From positions 48,558,010-48,622,009 of the forward strand of contig NC_057925.1 in NCBI RefSeq assembly GCF_018873765.1: a stretch of DNA of 64,000 bases, read 5' to 3'. The notes below the pieces were generated by a model. The model ran no database searches. It saw only the letters and a list, made by a program, of their open reading frames with translations, and had not been told where the DNA came from. Source of the DNA: Telopea speciosissima. Lineage: Eukaryota; Streptophyta; Magnoliopsida; Proteales; Proteaceae. The first letter of the stretch is position 1; each line of letters begins with the position of its first letter. Below are positions 45,707 through 57,361 of the stretch, piece by piece. The position numbers and the translations under genes were made by a program.

Positions 45707-46998
45707 AAGGGGGTTTTTTCACGTACCCCCCCCCCCCCGAGGTTTGACGTAATTATGAAAAAATCTTTCAGTTTTGAAAAATTCTGTGTGTCCCCCTGAG
45801 GTTCTTAACAGTTAACAGATACCCCATTCTGTTAGTCTAGGTCTAGCAGTGTTAAAATCAAGGGGTGAACTGACAAAAATGCTCTTACAAAAAAAAAAAA
45901 TTTAAAAAAAACCTGCAACTAATCTTCCCCAAATCGATTTGGGGAAGATGAGTTGCAAGTATCCTTGTAGGGAACACCATTTCGGTTTTTACTGGGTATG
46001 CATTTAATCCGATGGGCATGCTGGCTCCATGGTGTGTGGTACAGAGATGGCTGCGAGAAATCAGGAGTTGAGATCAATGTAGGTTTTTCGCCGCGAGCTT
46101 TGGTTTCGGAAGCGTAGAGCACTAAGAGAACAGCTTCGAAGCCTGCAAGAGATGGGGTTGGATCGTCGGACGTTGCAGATACGATGCCAGAGAGACTCCT
46201 GCGACGAGAGGACACAATCACTGCTCTGCAAATATTGCATAATGGACTTGATATGAAAAAAGAATGCCAATTAGGGTTCATAGAAACCCTAATTCGTTCT
46301 AATTCGAAGCTTGCTTGTCGATAAATTAGTCAATCATAGAATACAGTATAGACAAGAGTCAAGAATAGATTAATGGATACAAAGCATACAAATAGAGACG
46401 AGAAGAGAAAAGAAAAGAAATCTTTCTCTCTTCTACAATGGCGTCTTAAGATCCGACAAGGGTATAGAGTGACGAGGGGGACTGTGGGAGCATGGTTTCA
46501 GTAGGTATGGAGCAGAATCGGCGGAATTGAGAATCATTCGAATCAGGATCTTCGATTTCTGTTCAAGATGCACAAAGCCAAAATCGAATACAAGCCTCTT
46601 TTTCAAACCAGCCAAACTGAAAACCAAAATCCATTCCGTTTTTATTTGATTTTCACTAATTTGGTTTTGATTTTCGGTTCCTATTTCAAGCGTTTAGGCA
46701 TATTTTTTAGATCTTGATCAATGGTTTTCCCTACAATGGTGTTCCCTACAATGATACTTGTAACTCATCTTCCCCAAATCGATTTGGGGAAGATGAGTTG
46801 CAGGTTTTTTTTAATTTTTCTTGTAAGGGCATTTTTATCAGTTCATCCCATGATTTTAACACAATTAGACATAGACTAACGGAATGGGGGTATCTGTTAA
46901 TGTTAACAACCTCAAGGGGACACAGAATTTTTCAAAACTGAAGAATTTTTTCATAATTACGTCAAACCTCAGGAGGGGTATGTTAAAAAAAAACCCTT
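45707..46998. mobile_element. MULE-like element with about 280-bp TIRs, candidate Pack-MULE
   Basis: Both ends begin AAGGG plus a T-run and continue as inverted repeats with shared GAGGTTTGACGTAATTATG, CAGTTTTGAAAAATTCTG, CATCTTCCCCAAATCGATTTGG and AGGGAACACCAT. They match over about 280 bases with a few indels. The roughly 740-bp interior is not transposase but a gene-derived fragment (see 46020-46281). A clear 9-bp target duplication could not be seen because the site is A-rich. Confidence 0.85.
45996..46281 (-). pseudogene. Captured fragment resembling plant hyccin (FAM126-like)
   Basis: On the minus strand the interior of the MULE-like element reads SLAGFEAVLLVLYASETKAR followed by FSQPSLYHTP. 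From memory this matches the core of plant hyccin-domain proteins, which have a SLAGFEAVLL-type helix and a PDLSQPS-Y-H stretch and act with a plasma-membrane lipid-kinase complex. Only about 90 residues are present. The frame runs on into the right-hand TIR, so no complete domain exists. It is probably a transposon-borne gene fragment. Confidence 0.55.
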
Positions 46999-47476
46999 AA
47001 AGAAACTGTGTAAAGGTAGATGATGTACTTTTGTTTCTTTCTCTCTAATGAAGTTAGCGCCTATTGTCTGTCTCTCTCCTCCGCCCCCACCCCCACCCCC
47101 ACCCACTCCCTCAACTCTTTGAAATGACCCCTACCCCTCCTTGTATAATGGCCGCTAGCTCCGCACTAGGTTGGTGTGTCTATTCCTCTCTCTTTTTTAG
47201 ATGCCATACATGGTGTTAGGTTATACATATACCGTGTGATAGAGACAATAGGATGGTTGAAATGACCAAAACCCACCCCAATTTGACGAATCATCAACCC
47301 TTTCACTTTTTTTTTTTTAGCCATGAGATCTCTCAGGTTAGTCATAATCATACATAGTCTGATCATTAACTCCCACCCCTATTGTTCAAGATCTAAAATG
47401 CCCTTTTCCGATCCTATCACAGGTTGGATGAAGAAATTTGCTATTTACCATGGGCGGAGAGAAACTGGGTCCTTTG

Positions 47477-48222
47477 TGATAAACCCACAATCACCCTGAT
47501 CAATCAGGGACTTCCACGTGTCCTAACCCAAGAAGGAGGACTAGCTCAGGACCAGAACCAAGCAGGCAAACCCAGGAGAGAGAGCCGACCCAAATCGGAC
47601 CCGGGCGCGGACCGCATGACCCCGAGCGCAGATCAGCGCTGGGCACGGACTAGGCATGGATGAAGACCCCAGGCGCAGATCTCCTTGGGCACGATCATCC
47701 GTGGGCGCAGTCTCCCTTGAACACGGCGGCAACCACCATCATCAACAAGACGGACCACATCACCAAGGACTCTAGGCCACCGCCTATCAGTCACGTAGTC
47801 TGAACGGACTCATGTACCAGGAACCTCATCTATCACGTAGATAGGTTTATCCATCAAGGATATCAATTCTATCATGACACTACGTCTCTCAGGAAGACGA
47901 CTATCAAGTCTGTCATGACACCACGTCTCACGGGAAAACAACCAATCAAGGATGAGCCCTGCTACCCAGGGACTCTATCACCTACGAAGGCCACTCTACA
48001 CCAATCGGGACTCTCCACACCGCCACATTCTGCTATAAAAGGAAAGGTACTCTACCCCATCAACCCATCTTGAATTCTAATTATTTATCTGTTTGCTCAG
48101 AGAGATCTAACTTAGGCATCGGAGAGTCCTAGACCGGAACTACACCGGTTCTCCTTTGTCACCTAAGGTCTTTTGCAGGTTACGGTACTCGAAGAACCAT
48201 CAGACGATTTCTTAACGCAACA
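47477..48222 (+). mobile_element. Solo LTR, 746 bp, TSD CTTTG
   Basis: The unit begins TGATAAACCCACAATC and ends TTCTTAACGCAACA, flanked by CTTTG (47472-47476 and 48223-48227). A TATAAAA box at 48034-48040 sets plus orientation. The 5' half is GC-rich (GGCGCAGATC-type words repeated), unlike the surroundings. No internal sequence follows. Confidence 0.88.
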
Positions 48223-48239
48223 CTTTGCAAAAAGTAAAG

Positions 48240-48404
48240 GTTACACGAGCGCAGATCATGTCCTTTTACAAATACCGTGCAAGGCCCTCCAGGGCCAATA
48301 ACATGGAATCCAAAACGGGAACCAAAGAAGTGGATTCCTTGTGAGGGCCCTTAAAAGCCTTGGATGGTACTAGTACAAGGACATGATCCGGTCTCACGTT
48401 ACAC
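48240..48404. mobile_element. Foldback MITE (GATCATGTCC family)
   Basis: GCAGATCATGTCCTTTTAC pairs with GTACAAGGACATGATCCGG. Inner pairs GCAAGGCCCT/GGGCCC and TGGAATCCA/GTGGATTCC continue the stem. It sits immediately after the solo LTR's target duplication. Confidence 0.65.
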
Positions 48405-48864
48405 TGCATTACTGCTGACTGAGGGTCACTCCCAAGGCCCCAAATATCCCCAACATCAAATTCAACATGTAAATCCTTTCTAAAGCCCACCTCGATTCAA
48501 AATTATAGGAAAAAACATTGAATTTTGGTTCAAGCATTTAGTAATGGAGGAATGAAAAAAAAAAATGAACAAACTATATTTATATATATGGGACAAAGAT
48601 TGCTACACTGCCATACAGATTCCTTTATACCCTCTTCACATAATAAAACAATTGAACCCAGACTAACATTTCTCTCTCCTATTCTGACCATGTAGACCTC
48701 ATGTTGGCATAGACCCACACTATCATCTCTCTCCTATCCTGACAAATGATGATTTATTTTCATAGATTTTTTTCCCCCTCTCTGTGTGTGTGAATTCCAT
48801 ATTGTAGTTTCTCACAGGTAATCTTTTCCTGTACCTTGGAGGTGGTAACTATCACGTCACTTAA

Positions 48865-49169
48865 GGTTCCGTTTGGTTGCAAGGGGAATTAAAGGGAAGG
48901 AAAGAAAAAATTTTTAAACCTAAAAAAGAAACTTTTGTAATCATTATCCCATGTGATTGTATAAATTACTTGATACATTTTACATTTAATATTTATTTTA
49001 CATTTTAAACCAAAGGGCATTGGATGCAAAGTGGAATTTAATAACCAAATATGGAATGATTTGAAGTTAGTGATATTATCACATGGGGTAATGATTACAA
49101 AAATTCATTTTTTAAGTATGAAAATTTCACTTCCCTTCTCTTTAATTCCCCTTACAACCAAACGGAGCC
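48865..49169. mobile_element. Tourist-like MITE, copy 2, TSD TAA
   Basis: The ends GGTTCCGTTTGGTTGCAAGG and CCTTACAACCAAACGGAGCC are inverted and flanked by TAA (48862-48864 and 49170-49172), typical of PIF/Harbinger. Inner AATTAAAGGGAAGG is also inverted. 305 bp, non-coding. Confidence 0.82.
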
Positions 49170-49453
49170 TAAGGGAAAATCCAAGTGAAATATCGTATAG
49201 ATGAAACTGCTACAACTTCAAACAAGCCTGCTTATTGTCTTTGACATTAGAGATATTCCATACCAAAATTATCTATTTATTAATAAATGAGAATAACTAT
49301 CAGTTGTTCATTATGAGAAAAAAACAAAGATATAAGAAAACAAAAAACACAAGATAATCTCTCTCTAATGTATGAAATGATGACAATTATTTCTGAGACT
49401 GGAGAAAAATGCTTGAACAGTTTGGTTAAAGCAGAGTTTAGACCAGAAGTCTA

Positions 49454-49595
49454 AGGCTGTGTTTGCTAGGCATTCTTGTAATAGATTCTAGGTCTAGTTT
49501 AATGCAATCTGAAACATAATTCTTCTCTATTTTCTTGTTTCAGAATGCAATCTAGACCTAGTATCTATTCCAAGAATGCATAACAAATACAGCCT
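49454..49595. mobile_element. Foldback MITE (AGGCTGTGTTTG ends)
   Basis: AGGCTGTGTTTGCTAGGC pairs with GCATAACAAATACAGCCT, and the pairing continues through TTCTAGGTCTAG and CTAGACCTAG. About 142 bp. It lies about 320 bp downstream of the Nudix stop codon on the minus strand. Confidence 0.75.
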
Positions 49596-49911
49596 ATGAA
49601 AAGCTGCATCCGGGTTGCCACATTTCTTGACTGCCATGAGCTAGCTTGAGTAACAGGATGGATAAAACAACAAAGTTGTGAGACCTAGACAATTTATTTG
49701 TAACTTGTAATCATGCAACTCCAAATCAAGAATTAATAGTGAAGAACGACATTATATTTAGCAGAAGCTAGGGCAATTGCTGCATCTTGTCCTGCAACAA
49801 GCATATAGATAAATAAACTAGGAAAAAAATTCACATTCCCTTGCAGGAAAATGCAAATTACACAAATTATTCAGTATATATTGTAATTGTAATGCTTTCT
49901 AGTAATGGTCA

Positions 49912-51666
49912 TCAGGAGGTCGGGCCTAGGTTCAGATCACGGATGTTCAAGTACAAGTCGAACGGTTTTTCTAAAAAAGCTGATTCTGTAAGCACTGGAG
50001 AAAATCCAGTATACCCTTTTTCAATCTTCGCAATGCAGATATCAATTATGTACTTTACCATCTGATGTTTCTGGACAAATGGTTGCGCTGCATATTCCTC
50101 AATTGGCATCCACTGGAAGAATAAAAAACATAAGAAACATTCTCAGAAGCCTTTTTATGGTTAAGATCTCCTGAATTTCTACCACAGTGAATAGTATCTT
50201 GAAGATGGGAGATAGGAATAAACTGTTAAATGAAGGATCAGAAAACCATTTTTAGATAGCTCCACTATTGATTTTTATCACTGTTTTGGTAAAAAATTGA
50301 CACAAATTGACTGATTTTAGCCATTTAATCTAGTGCACCCCTCTTGAACCTGGGGAACTACAAGTCAACAACATTACAAATTCACAGTACATAGGGCAGA
50401 GTTTGGAAAACAGAATGGATCTGGAAACAGCCAGGGAAGCCTTTCAACATCTGCCTATCCCAGATGGCAACCCATCTGTTGCAAGACGATTGGTTATTAA
50501 AAAGGGGCAATTTCCTAGATTTACAAGATGAGAAAAAAACTTACAAAACAAGTGTTCACTGAGATAAAAATGAGGTCCTCATGTTTCAAAAACTATTGTC
50601 AGGACATCTAATGTTTGCAGACACTATGATCAGAGTTCCTTTGTTAGACTGTCATTAGTCCAAATCTTGAAATATGCTCACAGGACTTTTATGTTTCTGG
50701 AGTATGACACTATGACAGTTCCACCCAATAACCCAGCCAAAGAACCCTCTAAACTAACTAGACCCTTAGTCTGATATAATGTCAAAGGGTCTTTGCAAGA
50801 ATAAAGACAATGATTAAGGGTGTAATTAGTTAGGAGGTTGTTTTGGCCATACAAAATAGTCATTTCAAGAAATATGTAAGTCATGAGAATTTTTTTTTTA
50901 ATCGAAGTCACTTAATTCTAACCAGTCATTTCAACAAATATGGAGGTCATGAGATCGGAGTCACTTCATTCTAACCAGTCATTTCAAAAAATATGCAAGT
51001 CATGAGAAATTTTTTTGACTTGGAGCTGCTTCATTCTAACCCAAAGGGGGGAGAGGGGACCTCAAACAATAGTTTCTGAATTGTGAGGTACTCAATCATA
51101 ATTTTGCCAAGCGTTAGGCTACATCCTATTCTTCTTTCTTGTCCCTTCTCTTTTATCAAAATTGAAACTTGCCCAAAAAATTCTTAATTGGGGTCATAGT
51201 ACTATCAAAATCAACCCCCCCCCAAAAAAACAATTCCAATTAGTCCAAAGACGATAATACATTGATTCATAGTACTATCAAAATCAATCCCCCCCCCCCC
51301 CTAAAAAACAATTCCAATTAGCCCAAAGACGATAATACATTGATTGATGCAACTTGGAAATATTTATATTTTTTCACATGTTGTGAGGCCCAGTCTCTAC
51401 GTAGAGCTGTAAAATATTTACCTGTGCTGCCTCAATCTCTACTTCTTGCTTCTGGATGTCAAAGGAGAGGGGGCGCATCATGCAAACAAAGAATAAATCT
51501 GATTTCCCAAAAAATGACTGGTGACTTTGCCTGTAGGTGGACAAAATAAAGCCAAAGCACTAATCAAAAGTGGGAAAGAGATGAGGTTTATAAACAGTGT
51601 ACATAACCTAATGAAGAAATCCTCAGTGACTTACCTCAAAAACTCTCAACCCCCCCCCCCCAAGAG

Positions 51667-51747
<81 letters not shown>

Positions 51748-54700
51748 CAAGTTGCCATGTATTCCTTTCACCTCTTGGATACATTTGGTTGCAGTCATTT
51801 CTCATCCCGCAAAATTGGTGTTCAGAACCAAAGATGAAAACTTTATCCTACCAGATGAGAGGAAATCATGACATTTGTGCACACACACAGTGAAATGTAT
51901 CTATTCTGTCAGCACAGGCATGGAGTCCTGCCATGGCAGCATTTCTCCCATGTGCTTGCAAATTCAGGTGTCCCATCTAAACTTCAGAACTACCAGTTCC
52001 TGCCTGCTCTTGTCCATGTTAGTAAATTAGACAGACTGAAACAGTACCTCCCCTCTTCCTGTATAATATGCTTGGCATACGTGCGTATAAATTCTTTAAT
52101 TACAGAAGATTGATACCTCCCCGGCCCACAGATTACATCTACTATATGGGATGGGTTTAGAGGGGGGGGGGAGGGGAAGTGTGTTATGAGCCCTTGTGTG
52201 TATCTCCACATTAATTTTTTCAAAGGCACGTAGTGGCTGTCCTATATCATTAAAAAACCCAGAAGAAAAATAGAAGGCAAAATGACCTTTGCGCAACCTG
52301 CTTAGGAAGTTGTTCTTGGGCTCATTGTACCACTGGACAGATGATGTGGCTATTCCGATCATTGGATTGAGGACGTGGTCTGGATTAACCACATGTCAAA
52401 TTTCAGAAAATGACAGGAAAAGTGATCATGATTGTGTAACCAAAATCTTAGCAAATATGGCGGGGGATACGTAGGATAAACCGTAGGTTCAGAATTACAC
52501 ACCCCTGTAACAGGATCTCAAGAAAACCCTAAACCAGAAATTAGGCCAACTAATAAGGTCAAAATCAACCTTTATGGATGGGGCTAGATTATGGTCAAAG
52601 GTAATAGGCTGTTACAACAATAAAACTTTAAAGTACAATAATGATTCAACGGCCAGATTGAAGTCAAATCCAAATCCTCAAATCTGGAAACAAAAATGGA
52701 CAGATTTGGGAGATTTTATACCGTGGCAGATCAGAGATTCTGATCAACCTGAAACTCTGGTCAAAGGACCCCCTTTATAAGGTTCTTTAATACCCCAAAG
52801 TATGGGAGAAATGACGGACAGATTCTCCAATACAATCAATCTCGTTTTCAGCAAAAGAGGCTCAAAAATAGTGTATCCACTAGGTCAAGTTGAGGGGATT
52901 CTTGCTGTGATTTAATTCCCAGTATGAACAGTGTATGGACAGCAGTTAAGGATGATGATTAATCCTTCCAAACCCAAGTTAAATCAATCTCAGCAAACAC
53001 CAATAACGATAGGAGAAAGAAAACTTGAGAGAAGAAAACAGAAAATATAGAAGAGGATTATAATCTTTGATCTCCCACCAACAGGCCTAGATTAGAATCA
53101 CCAAGAATGTCCCTCTCTCAAGTGAGTCTCATGGAAAATCTGAATCTCACAGGATAAAGAAAATGGCTCAAGCTAAAATCTCATTAATCAAATTCGTGTA
53201 CAAGGTTGGACACCCTCACAAACCTATATAGAAGACTTAAAAACAGACTCAATCTATAAAGGAAAGGCCAACCCAATCTTTAACGAATAAAGTTAATATA
53301 TTGCTGCCTCTGGTGACAGAAGTTAATTTTAGTGATGATAAGGAGGCTGCTACGGGTGAAGCGGGAGAATTTTCTGGGGGTGTTGTGGGGCTTTCCGATG
53401 AAGTGATTGAAGATGTTGATGCTGTACATGGTGGTGAAAAAGGCCTGAATGTTGATGGTGCTGCACATGGTGGTGGTCCAATTGAAGGCGTAGCTGTTAG
53501 TAAGAGATTAAATGGCGTTTCCTGGTCCTCCCTTTTCTCTTCTTCCTCTTCTCACAGAAGAGACAAAGGTCTGGATCTTTCGTTTATTGAACCGGTTATA
53601 GTTAAAGTGAAAATTTTCAAATACCCACAGTCGGGCGCTGCAAAAAAAAACCCTCGTACCGTTTAGAAAACAACTCTTGGCCGCCGCTTTGGAGCAGCCT
53701 GGCTGTATGGCTGGGCTGCTCCCCACCTTCTCCCTTCTCCTGCTCTCTTCCTCTCTCTTCTTCTTCCTCCTCCCCCTTTCTCCACTTTTCTTCCTATGTT
53801 CGGTTCTACCTACGCTGGCTGAAGTCTCTCGAACTGCAGTCTCTGGTCGCTCGCTCTGTATGGTTGCCACCTGGCAAGTCGCCTCTTCTGCTAGGCCTGT
53901 TGTTTCCCTTGGTTTCCAGCCCTTCTTGGCTGACTTCCCATCGGATCCCAGGCTCTATTTGGCAGCACCCGCTCAGTAGCCACTTCGCTGGGCAAGCTTC
54001 TCTGTCAACTGCTTGTTCGGCTTTGCTTCTCCCTCGTTCGTTAGCTCCTCCGTCGTCGTCGTCTGCATCACCAGCGCTCGCAACCTTCCGCCGCTCGGTC
54101 GCCTGCCTGTTTGGCTTGCTGCCTTGAGTCTGCCAGCCTAGCTTGGCCTCCCTCCTGCCGGTTTCACTTGGCTCGCTCGGCCTTCGGCTGTTTCGCTGCC
54201 AGCTGCAAGGCTGCAGCCAGCTTGGCTGCCTTCTTTGCTCGGCCAGCAGCCTCTCCTCACCGTTGCCCTCCGCAAGGCCGGTGCCCTCCGTCATGGCGGT
54301 CTCCCTCGCTTGGCCAGCTGCTCGTTTGGCCATGGCCCTCCGCAAGGCCAGCGCTCCTCCACCTTGGTTGCCTTCTTGCCAGCAGTTCCTGATTTCGTCA
54401 TGGCGGATTGGAAGAAGAAAGTGTTGAGATTAGATGGTAAGGGTTTGGGGGACCCTACTGGAATTGTCATTGTGCCCTTATTCTTTCTTATGGGCTTCAA
54501 TGCTCTTGTTTTAAGCCCATGTGGGCTTTTGTGTTGAATTGGTCATGCCCATGTAGGCTTTTGTGTTGCATTGGACATGCCCATGTGGGCTTTTGCCACC
54601 TTGTTTCTTACTGGCCACATGGGCTTGTATTATTGTCCTTTATGGACTTTTGTGTCCCTTTTTGGGGCTTTAATACATTTTATATTCACCCAAAAAAAAG

Positions 54701-57361
54701 AACAAATAAAGTAACATAAACTGACTAGGAAACTAAAATAATGAAGGAAACTAACTCAAAAAAAGGGCTAGATTTGTAGTATCCTAATCCAGCCTAACTA
54801 AAACACTTGATAACAATTAAAATAAAGAAATAAAGACATTGACTCAACTAATCTCATATGCCTAGCCTCTACCCATATTACAGGCCCATTAAAGTGACCC
54901 ATTACAATAAACACATTGGATTAAAGACCCAACACATACATAACCCAATCCAAAGCTTATTTTTAATAGAATGAACTCATTTAGGTGATTTAACGGCATC
55001 AAAATATTTGGCAGCACAGAAACCCTTTCTAGGCAGGTTGCCCAGGAAACTATAGCCCTAACAAAGTGACATCTGAAAACATGGTAGTGTGCTCACTATA
55101 TCTAAGACTGCCGACAGTAAGATAATGACAGGAAAAGCGAGGCACTGGCAGGTCCCCAACTTAAACCATCCATTTGTAGACTTCTTCCCAGACAATCACC
55201 AGGTTTCCTCAACAGTTGGATCAGATGGATAAGTAAATCTAATCATAACAAGTTTGACCCCAGGAGATATTCTAGGTGTGACTCAACCTTTATTTATTCA
55301 GAGTCGGAAACTACACTGTAATACCAGTAGACTTGTCCATTAAATTGGATCCCCAAGATATGCTTCAAAAGGGCAGAAATATTGAGATCCAAGATATTAA
55401 AAAATAGAGGCATTTGTGAATAGGATTATTGCTGCACTGTAAGAAAAGACATATAGCTAACCTTCTTAATGAGAATAATAACACTATCTGTTTAAGAACA
55501 GTGTGAGATCAATCCATCCTTACCTGAATGCTAGTACTTCAACAAATTCCGCATCAATCTGCCACATGAAGAAAGGAAAAGGTTTCAGCAGGATATAACC
55601 CTCTGATGTATGTTGAAATAACTACCATTGAACATTTATTCAAAGTTCAAAATTGCAGATTTTTATTACTTACTCCTGTCTCTTCTTTAACTTCCCTCAC
55701 TACTGCCTTACAGATATCCTCACCCTGATGAAAGATTTCAGTTTCAGTTACTCGTGAAAAAAACTGCATATACCTTAAGGCTCTGTCTGGTAGCAAGTAA
55801 AGGCAAATGAAGGAAAGTGAAATTACTTAAAGACATGAAACTGTAATCATGATTGTGTAGCTTAGAAAATATGGTCATAAAGGTTTTCAACTTTCAAGTG
55901 GATTCTTATTTTCTAAAACCCAAGGAATTTGACTGAACTGTGAAGTAATATTTAAGTACTAGATTTAGAAAGATTTTGGGTGAGTTGCACAACAATATTT
56001 GGTAGTGATAAAATAAAAAGTTTCCATTTTATTTTTGTTCTGATACATTTCCCTTCACTTCACATTCAACCAGACAGAACCGAAAGGAAAAAAAGGAAGT
56101 TCATCAATGTCGAGGTACATACCTCATCAACAACTCCAGTTGGGAACTTCCAAACACCACTGCCCCGGAGCTTGCCACTTTTCTCCTGTAATACCAGCAT
56201 CTACCATTTTGCAGATCCAAAATAATGAAGTCATCACAAGGAGGCCACAAAAGAAAAAATATACTCAGAGATCTTATCAAATCTAGATATGCTACACAAA
56301 TTTATAATAGCACAGCCTAATGAGATATGAGTTGTAAGACTCGGCCAAGAACAGACAGATTTGTGTGAACAAAAATACAGGAACCTAACCAAGTGGCATA
56401 TTCAAAATCAGGACAGATGGGAGGTAAGTATTCTTACACTTCCTATAACCAGATAAAATCAGATTTTAGGGAGAGATTGCTAACACCAAAAAAAATAACT
56501 TTTAGATTAGTTATATGCAATTAAATGGATGTAACCATAACCATCAGGTATATAGTATCCTTCTGGACCTTCCACCTTAGCTGCTTCACCAAACAAAAAA
56601 ATACAACAGATGGGATGGTTTCAATAATCCAATTAGGTGTTTTACGGGATTCTCCAAATATTGGCTCTTAATCCCCTTCATTGAAAATGAAGCAGAGAGG
56701 CCATCTTGAGTTTTGTGTTGATTTATCCAGAGTACTATGAGACAGCAACAGCAGATGGAGTACCTCTCTTTTATCATTTATCACAAAAGCACCGACACCA
56801 ACTCGGTGTGAAGCATTTACAGGTATGGTATTAGGAGTATCAGGAATCCAAGATACAAGCATCAAGTAGTTTGGCTCAGCATGGTGGTACCAGAATCCCT
56901 CCTGCAAAATGTAAACATACCTTGAAGAGAAATATAAAAGATCTGATGAAAATGTAATTAAGAAACAAATCCAAAAAATAATAATTCTATATTAAAATAA
57001 ATACATTCTTGATTAAAATTAGCCAGTCTTCCCAATATACTCAAACTTTTAGAATGCAAAAACAACATATCAAGAAAGAAATAGTTATTTTAGCACCAGA
57101 TTTGAAAAGATCTGAGATGAAACATGAGATCTATTGAGATTAAAAGACCAAAAACAACCAAAAAATTACAATAACTAAACTCTGCATTCAAAGTTACTTA
57201 TCTGCATATGTAAGCAAGCAACATATCAAGAAAACTAGTTAATACAGCTTCAAGATGATCTTAAGAAGGATGAAAAAAGACCTCTGTTGAGATACCTTAA
57301 CAGCAGCTTCAATGAGATTTACAAGTTCAATGGGCAATTTAATCCAAACACCTTTCTTACC
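49912..57361 (-). CDS. Nudix hydrolase (NUDT2/6/7/10-like), 3' part, 7 exons visible
   Basis: The minus-strand exons are 57296-57361, 56764-56901, 56123-56200, 55674-55724, 55524-55558, 51422-51530 and 49912-50112 (TGA). All have GT-AG borders and consistent phases, giving 225 residues. Exon 1 reads GKKGVWIKLPIELVNLIEAA and exon 2 starts EGFWYHHAEPNYLMLVSWIP, both typical of plant cytosolic Nudix proteins. The Nudix box is complete across exons 3-4: GVVDEG, E, R-E-V-K-E-E-T-G-I, matching GX5EX7REUXEEXGU. The end (MPIEEYAAQPFVQKH, FSPVLT, RDLN) is normal. Such enzymes hydrolyse ADP-ribose, NADH or related substrates with Mg2+. The N-terminal exon(s) were not found between 57362 and 58189; a Copia element follows, so they lie beyond the window or were lost. 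The 3.9-kb intron (51531-55523) holds repeats. Confidence 0.88.
50862..51044. repeat. Three-copy imperfect tandem repeat, unit about 60-65 bp
   Basis: The unit CATTTCAACAAATATG...GTCATGAGA...TTCATTCTAACC occurs three times, with a variable T-run inside. It lies in the last intron of the Nudix gene. Confidence 0.75.
51193..51347. repeat. Two-copy tandem repeat, unit about 80 bp
   Basis: CATAGTACTATCAAAATCAA plus a C-run and AACAATTCCAATTAG...ATACATTGATT is repeated once, with a longer C-run in the second copy. It lies close to the exon 51422-51530 donor side of the Nudix gene. Confidence 0.85.
51651..51747. repeat. C-run plus compound (GT)n(GA)n microsatellite
   Basis: A C tract, then about 25 GT units, then about 14 GA units. 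It lies just inside the intron upstream of Nudix exon 51422-51530. Confidence 0.95.
52480..53290 (-). mobile_element. LTR-like fragment in the large Nudix intron
   Basis: A/G-rich transcribed-leader-like sequence followed by AACCTATATAGAAGAC suggests an LTR read on the minus strand (TATATAG box). The sequence seems to resume after 54700 (GTAACATAAACTGACTAGG...), so the element may be interrupted by the unit at 53296-54700. Ends were not fixed. Confidence 0.4.
53296..54700 (+). mobile_element. Possible retroposed (LINE-like) insertion with A-rich tail
   Basis: The tract ends CACCCAAAAAAAAG and is flanked by the similar AACGAATAAAGTTAATA (53282-53298) and AACAAATAAAGTAACATA (54702-54719). At its 5' part a plus-strand frame reads acidic residues, then SWSSLFS and KGLDLSFIEP. 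These are reminiscent of the start of plant LINE ORF1/DUF4283 proteins. 53670-54400 is unusually GC- and pyrimidine-rich. At 54508-54600 a 33-bp unit (CATGCCCATGTGGGCTTTTG) is repeated about three times. Confidence 0.4.
55779..56081. mobile_element. Tourist-like MITE, copy 3
   Basis: The ends GGCTCTGTCTGGTAGCAAG and (inward) GGTTCTGTCTGGTTGAATG belong to the family at 10438 and 48865. It occupies most of the Nudix intron between exons 55674-55724 and 56123-56200. Left flank TAA, right flank GAA. Confidence 0.72.

Noticed and set aside
53677..54427. Several overlapping 80-180 codon frames on both strands
   Set aside because: The GC- and CT-rich composition removes stops in many frames at once; no domain is recognisable.
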